Below, piece after piece: positions 11,585 to 15,026 of a stretch of 15,026 nucleotides of DNA. The stretch is taken from contig DKKO01000006.1 in the NCBI GenBank assembly GCA_002455275.1, positions 126,454-141,479 of the forward strand, in the 5' to 3' direction. The stretch's first letter is position 1. Each line of letters begins with the position of its first letter. Made by a program: the position numbers and the translations under genes. The DNA is from Candidatus Saccharibacteria bacterium UBA6664. GTDB taxonomy: Bacteria > Patescibacteriota > Saccharimonadia > Saccharimonadales > Saccharimonadaceae. The notes beneath the pieces were generated by a model. The model had not been told where the DNA came from. It made no database searches and saw only the letters and a list, made by a program, of their open reading frames with translations.

Positions 11585-13531
11585 TTATGGTTGATTTACC
11601 TTGTTTTCGTTTCGTTTTGGCACCACTACAGATGGCCTACCCGAAGCATAAGGCGACACTATAGGTGCTGTAGGCGCAGGATTTGGTGTTGAGATGGGAT
11701 GTGGCATGGTGGGTTTTGGCTGTGGTACTACGGGCGCAGGAGCTGGTACTGGGGCTGGCGACGGTGCTGGCATCAATTCGGACACTGCACCGGCTGAACT
11801 AGTTGTCTGGGGTTGCGTTGCTGTGTTTGGTGCTTCTGTAGCCATGGTTGAGGTAGAGCCAATAGGTAGGATTGCAGGCTTTTGAGCTTCTTTTTCGGCT
11901 TTTTCAGCAGCTTGTTCAATGAGCCGGGTCGCCTCCTCGTTATCGATACGTGGCAGAATGACTTCAAAGGTACTCCCCTTTTTGTACTCGCTTTTTACGG
12001 TAATACGGCCACCCATAACCTCTGTTAGGCGACGACAAAGGTATAATCCAAGTCCCGTTCCACCAATCTCTCGCGTATCGCTATTGTCGACGCGGTAGAA
12101 CTTTTGGAAGAGATGCGAAATATCCTCAGCCGGAATGCCGATACCACTGTCGGCCACACTGATAATTACGTCTGCATCTGTGCCTGTAACATCAATCACT
12201 ACATCGCCAGCTGGCGTGTATTTGATGGCATTTTCAACCAAGTTGGCGATTACCTCGCGTAAGTGATCTTTGTCGACATTCACGTAAAAGACAGGTGGTA
12301 ACATTCGACCAATCACTGTATTGTCCGCAGGACGCGGCTTGTATATAAAACGCAAGTCTTTTTCATCCGCTTTTGGCTTCAGACCTTCGAGCACACCATC
12401 GAGATATTCAACCACGTTAATAACGGTGGGTGAATTACCTATCCGGCCATCGTCGGCCTTGGTTACATCGAGTAAGTCTTGGAAAAGGCGGCCAAGGTGT
12501 TGGGCTGACGCTTGAGCTTTGGTAATGTAATCACGTGCTTTTTCATCGATTGTTGCCGTGGCGGGGTTCAGTGCGAGTCCTAGGTAGCCTTCTATGCTTG
12601 CTACGGGTGTGCGCATCTCATGGCTTGCGGTAGAGATAAACTCAGCCTGTTCACGTTCTTCACGCTTGGCATTGGTGATATCACGAAATACGATAATGAC
12701 ACCGGAACCAACTTGGCCAATCGGCGACACTACAATTGATAGAAGTACCTTCTTGCCCGACTCGGTGACAACAGAAAATAAATCAGAGCGAATTTCTTGA
12801 TTGCTCGCTAGTACCTTTTCAACCGGGTCATTCGACACGGTTACCTGTGTATCTGTGTGGTCGTGCAGCTTCACCACCGATTTATAACTAAGGCCAACCG
12901 CATCGTCTTTGCCCCACCCTATGATTCGTTGAGCGGCCGGGTTGATTAGCTGAATAACACCCTTTTTATCTACAGCAATCACACCATCATCGATGGCGTT
13001 AATCACGACATCAGACTTGTTGGCGACCTGGCTTAGCTCACTCGCGAGATCTTTGTAGGCCTTGTCTTTCGTGTCATCTTTTTCGGTTTTGGTGTGCCAA
13101 ATAATAAAGCTGGCAATGAGCGGCCCGATGCCGGCAATACTGCCTATAATCATTGCGCTAGGCGTGGCGTGCGTTAAAAAGGCGTAGGCTAAGTACGCAA
13201 TTACGGTGAACAATAGAATTGCTAAGCCCGGCACGCCAAAGATACCGGCGAATACTGCAACGGCTATCCAAAGTGCGATAAACGGTGAGCCTGTTTCTCC
13301 TGTGCTTAAAACGAGCGTAGCTGTCGTGAGTACGAGTAATAAGTAGACGAAGGCTGAAGCAAGATGGCCGTATTTTTGAGGTGTCCACCAGTAGGCGCCG
13401 AAGGCCACCACAAAAGTTACGCCAGACAATATAGCCCCAGCGGTATCGACAATCAGATTGTTGTTTGTGAACTCGGAACCTGTAAACAGTGGTAAAAAAT
13501 AAAGCCCCACTACCATCAGAGAGATAAACAT
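11585..13531 (-). CDS. Membrane PAS sensor histidine kinase with Pro/Ala-rich tail
   Basis: A 648-residue inner-membrane sensor kinase. Residues 1-146 hold about five or six hydrophobic segments with little outside the membrane, suggesting a membrane-embedded sensor. A linker leads to a PAS domain (about 174-286; IDDGVIAVDKKGVIQLINPA). The dimerisation and phosphotransfer helix follows with H304 in STASHEMRTP. The ATPase domain has the N box N434 (LVENAIKY), G1 D461 (VADSGIGIP), the F box (FQKFYRVD) and G2 (GGTGLGLYLCRRL), ending near 530. A short charged helix and then a Pro/Ala/Thr-rich tail (about 555-648) follow, resembling the tail of the regulator encoded next. The ATG at 13529-13531 lacks a Shine-Dalgarno; the frame stays open about 19 codons upstream without a standard start, so the N-terminus could be longer only with an unusual start codon. 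Confidence 0.95.
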   Translation of the reverse strand: MFISLMVVGLYFLPLFTGSEFTNNNLIVDTAGAILSGVTFVVAFGAYWWTPQKYGHLASAFVYLLLVLTTATLVLSTGETGSPFIALWIAVAVFAGIFGVPGLAILLFTVIAYLAYAFLTHATPSAMIIGSIAGIGPLIASFIIWHTKTEKDDTKDKAYKDLASELSQVANKSDVVINAIDDGVIAVDKKGVIQLINPAAQRIIGWGKDDAVGLSYKSVVKLHDHTDTQVTVSNDPVEKVLASNQEIRSDLFSVVTESGKKVLLSIVVSPIGQVGSGVIIVFRDITNAKREEREQAEFISTASHEMRTPVASIEGYLGLALNPATATIDEKARDYITKAQASAQHLGRLFQDLLDVTKADDGRIGNSPTVINVVEYLDGVLEGLKPKADEKDLRFIYKPRPADNTVIGRMLPPVFYVNVDKDHLREVIANLVENAIKYTPAGDVVIDVTGTDADVIISVADSGIGIPAEDISHLFQKFYRVDNSDTREIGGTGLGLYLCRRLTEVMGGRITVKSEYKKGSTFEVILPRIDNEEATRLIEQAAEKAEKEAQKPAILPIGSTSTMATEAPNTATQPQTTSSAGAVSELMPAPSPAPVPAPAPVVPQPKPTMPHPISTPNPAPTAPIVSPYASGRPSVVVPKRNENKVNQP

Positions 13532-13613
13532 CGTTGCTTCGCAGATACGGCGATGCCAGAACCAAGTGAGTGTGAGTGCCTTTATTCTTGCCCCCTAGTT
13601 TTCCTTAGTGATT

Positions 13614-13642
13614 ATTATGACAAACAACGCCCCAACAGGCAA
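13614..13642 (-). promoter_or_regulatory. Candidate promoter of the kinase-regulator operon
   Basis: On the minus strand TTGCCT (13637-13642), 17 bases, CATAAT (13614-13619). The start would be near 13607, giving a leader of about 75 nt. Moderate match to consensus. Confidence 0.45.
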
Positions 13643-13659
13643 TACGCTTATGAATATAC

Positions 13660-13687
13660 TTGCAAGGCTATGCAAAAAGCGTACAAT
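13660..13687 (+). promoter_or_regulatory. Candidate promoter of the gene at 13717
   Basis: TTGCAA (13660-13665), 16 bases, TACAAT (13682-13687). The start would be near 13694, leaving a leader of about 23 nt. It lies back to back with the kinase promoter in the 185-base gap between the two genes, which otherwise shows nothing I can support. Confidence 0.5.
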
Positions 13688-13716
13688 GAGCCACAGACAG
13701 TAGAGGCAAAACAGAC

Positions 13717-14895
13717 ATGGGATTTTCAACGGGTCTTCGGTCGGCAGTCGCACCTCACCACGAGGTGCTCTGGGACAAGGCTGTCGGTAATCGGCCAGGC
13801 GCCTTCATAGATGACCACACGCAAATAGAAATCGGCCGCACGGAGCGCGTGCCGTTTTTTAATACTCAAATTAAACGGATTGTGTATGATGACTCACCTA
13901 CTATTATGCAAGATGAGCTCGAGCGCCCACTAGGGATGGTCCATCGCCACGATGTGGAAACGACCGATGGAATGTATCGAGCGAGCTCTGTGTATATGCC
14001 TGATGAGCGTATTGCTACGGGCTACCCTTTCACCCTGGCCATCGATACACCGTGGTTCACTGGCACTCAAGGTCACAACGACGATGTAGCGAGGTTGCTT
14101 ATGCGCGAGCTTGGTGTTCCGGTAGTGCTGATTGGCCCTGAGTACAGTAGCCAACAATCGGGCTGCCTGCTCGATCCAAGAAGGCTTGCGAAAGCTGCAT
14201 TTACTAGTTTAAACATACCGCAGGCACTCTCGGCGGAGAGCTCGGTTGAAATTACGGCCGCGCTTGCTGAGTATCACGACTTACAAAGGCAAATCGTAAA
14301 GCTCGGTGAATCACGTGGTGGTATGGTTTCAATGGCTGTTCACCCTTACGCAAAGATTCGCGAGCTCGAATATATTTACTACGATTTAACGGACCCGTGC
14401 GTGGCTGAGCGATTATTTGAAGAGCCTAAGGATGTCTTAGATCTAGCTAAGTTCTCTCTGTATGAGTCGATTGGCGCCGCTAAAGTTGGCTTGAAGCTTG
14501 CAAAACAACAGGTATTGAAGCAAAAAGCGGGCACGATTCCGCTGCAGCCCGAATTTCTCGTAGGAGCGACACTAGCAACCTCCCGTGCGATAGCCAGTGG
14601 CGAAGCCGGTCAATTCCCAGGCTGGATGCCACACGATTCAGCGGTGCATCTATTGAGTATGCTGAAAAATACTATGTCGAGTGCAGAAGCTTGGCCAGAA
14701 AAGTTTGCGGACCATACAAACTTTGCTCACCTAACGTTACATGAAATGCACTTTGGGCTTGCCGACCCTTCAGTGCCACGTCATCTCATAGGCAGAGTCG
14801 CGGCACTTGGTGACGCTCTGCTTGCGGGTGGACCGATTGACTATCGAAAAGTACATTTGCTCGACGACGATGACGTGCTTGGCGTCGTTGCTTAG
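13717..14895 (+). CDS. Possible alpha/beta-hydrolase-like protein, otherwise unknown
   Basis: A 392-residue soluble protein with no signal peptide or membrane helix. The only functional hint is GESRGGM (197-203), which has the GxSxG shape of a hydrolase nucleophile elbow with S199 as the candidate nucleophile. It follows a helix (AALAEYHDLQRQIVKL) and is preceded at about 106-119 by a strand and loop (TLAIDTPWFTGTQG) where an oxyanion loop would lie. A late His could complete a triad in the region FADHTNFAHLTLHEMHFGL (about 335-353), but I cannot identify the acid. The ATG at 13717 has only a distant GAGG upstream and a TTGCAA/TACAAT promoter before it. It is divergent from the kinase operon and ends in a four-base stop overlap with the ABC ATPase gene. 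The coding frame is secure; the family call is tentative. Confidence 0.65.
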   Translation: MGFSTGLRSAVAPHHEVLWDKAVGNRPGAFIDDHTQIEIGRTERVPFFNTQIKRIVYDDSPTIMQDELERPLGMVHRHDVETTDGMYRASSVYMPDERIATGYPFTLAIDTPWFTGTQGHNDDVARLLMRELGVPVVLIGPEYSSQQSGCLLDPRRLAKAAFTSLNIPQALSAESSVEITAALAEYHDLQRQIVKLGESRGGMVSMAVHPYAKIRELEYIYYDLTDPCVAERLFEEPKDVLDLAKFSLYESIGAAKVGLKLAKQQVLKQKAGTIPLQPEFLVGATLATSRAIASGEAGQFPGWMPHDSAVHLLSMLKNTMSSAEAWPEKFADHTNFAHLTLHEMHFGLADPSVPRHLIGRVAALGDALLAGGPIDYRKVHLLDDDDVLGVVA

Positions 14896-15026
14896 CGATA
14901 TGGTTGACGAGATTTGACCGTAGGTATTAGCTTACCGTCGCGTAGGCGGAACACTTTATCTGTTTTACCCGCGATGTCCAGATCGTGAGTAACGACAATA
15001 ATGGTGGTGTTTTGACTTCGTGATAG
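14892..15026 (-). CDS. ABC transporter ATP-binding protein, C-terminal end only
   Basis: Forty-four residues and a TAA stop are visible; the rest lies beyond the right edge. The stretch NTTIIVVTHDLDIAGKTDKV (then FRLRDGKLI) contains the H-loop VTHD and the following strand and turn (RLRDGK) that close an ABC-type ATPase domain. This ending resembles the ATPases of the LolD/MacB/FtsE group, which pair with FtsX-like permeases, but so little is visible that the subfamily is a guess. The stop codon overlaps that of the hydrolase-like gene on the other strand. Confidence 0.85.
   Translation of the reverse strand, partial: LSRSQNTTIIVVTHDLDIAGKTDKVFRLRDGKLIPTVKSRQPYR

Noticed and set aside
1..15026. 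CRISPR arrays, tRNA genes, insertion sequences or prophage structural genes
   Set aside because: I saw no regularly spaced repeats, tRNA cloverleaf signatures, transposase motifs or phage structural genes anywhere in the window.

Overview
The window looks like a compact bacterial chromosome segment from the candidate phyla radiation (Patescibacteria); Saccharibacteria (TM7) is my best guess, made from gene style and not from any database match. The reasons are short intergenic gaps, convergent genes whose stop codons overlap, ordinary TAA/TAG/TGA stops, several small proteins I cannot name, and many genes whose -10 box lies so close to the start codon that the mRNA would have almost no leader. 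Most genes prefer A or T at third codon positions. Two small genes are sharply GC-rich and look foreign.

Layout. 1-1606 (-): most of DNA topoisomerase I (topA), running off the left edge. 1796-2473 (+): an acidic protein of unknown function with a near-consensus promoter against its start codon, then a possible 22-residue ORF. 2559-3416 (-): dprA (single-stranded DNA uptake and RecA loading). Interlocked divergent promoters at 3424-3465 drive dprA leftward and, rightward, a non-coding stretch of about 315 nt (3472-3787). That stretch has several hairpins and a strong intrinsic terminator, and I read it as an independent structured RNA that I cannot assign to a family. 3987-4367 (-): first GC-rich small gene. 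4601-5365 (+): ZIP-type metal transporter. 5362-5916 (-): peptidyl-tRNA hydrolase. 6037-6399 (+): second GC-rich small gene, a two-helix membrane protein. 6455-7519 and 7506-8909 (-): a Fic-domain protein overlapping the end of der, which encodes the double-GTPase ribosome-assembly factor. 9002-9307 and 9391-9912 (+): a small unknown protein and a secreted protein. 9945-10628 (-): an RsuA/RluB-type pseudouridine synthase. 10656-13531 (-): a two-component pair, a membrane PAS histidine kinase followed by a response regulator; both have long Pro/Ala-rich tails. 13717-14895 (+): a possible alpha/beta-hydrolase-like protein. 14892-15026 (-): the C-terminal end of an ABC transporter ATPase.

Themes. 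Housekeeping functions (topA, dprA, pth, der, pseudouridine synthase) alternate with small accessory genes. Six genes seem to be transcribed from about their start codon, while the operon-internal response regulator, the secreted protein, the ZIP gene and the two GC-rich genes have Shine-Dalgarno sequences. The points most worth a second look are the dprA-adjacent RNA with possible terminator-loop pairing, the two GC-rich cassettes, the leaderless pattern and the matching Pro/Ala tails of the kinase and regulator. All family assignments come from motifs read by eye; no searches were run.
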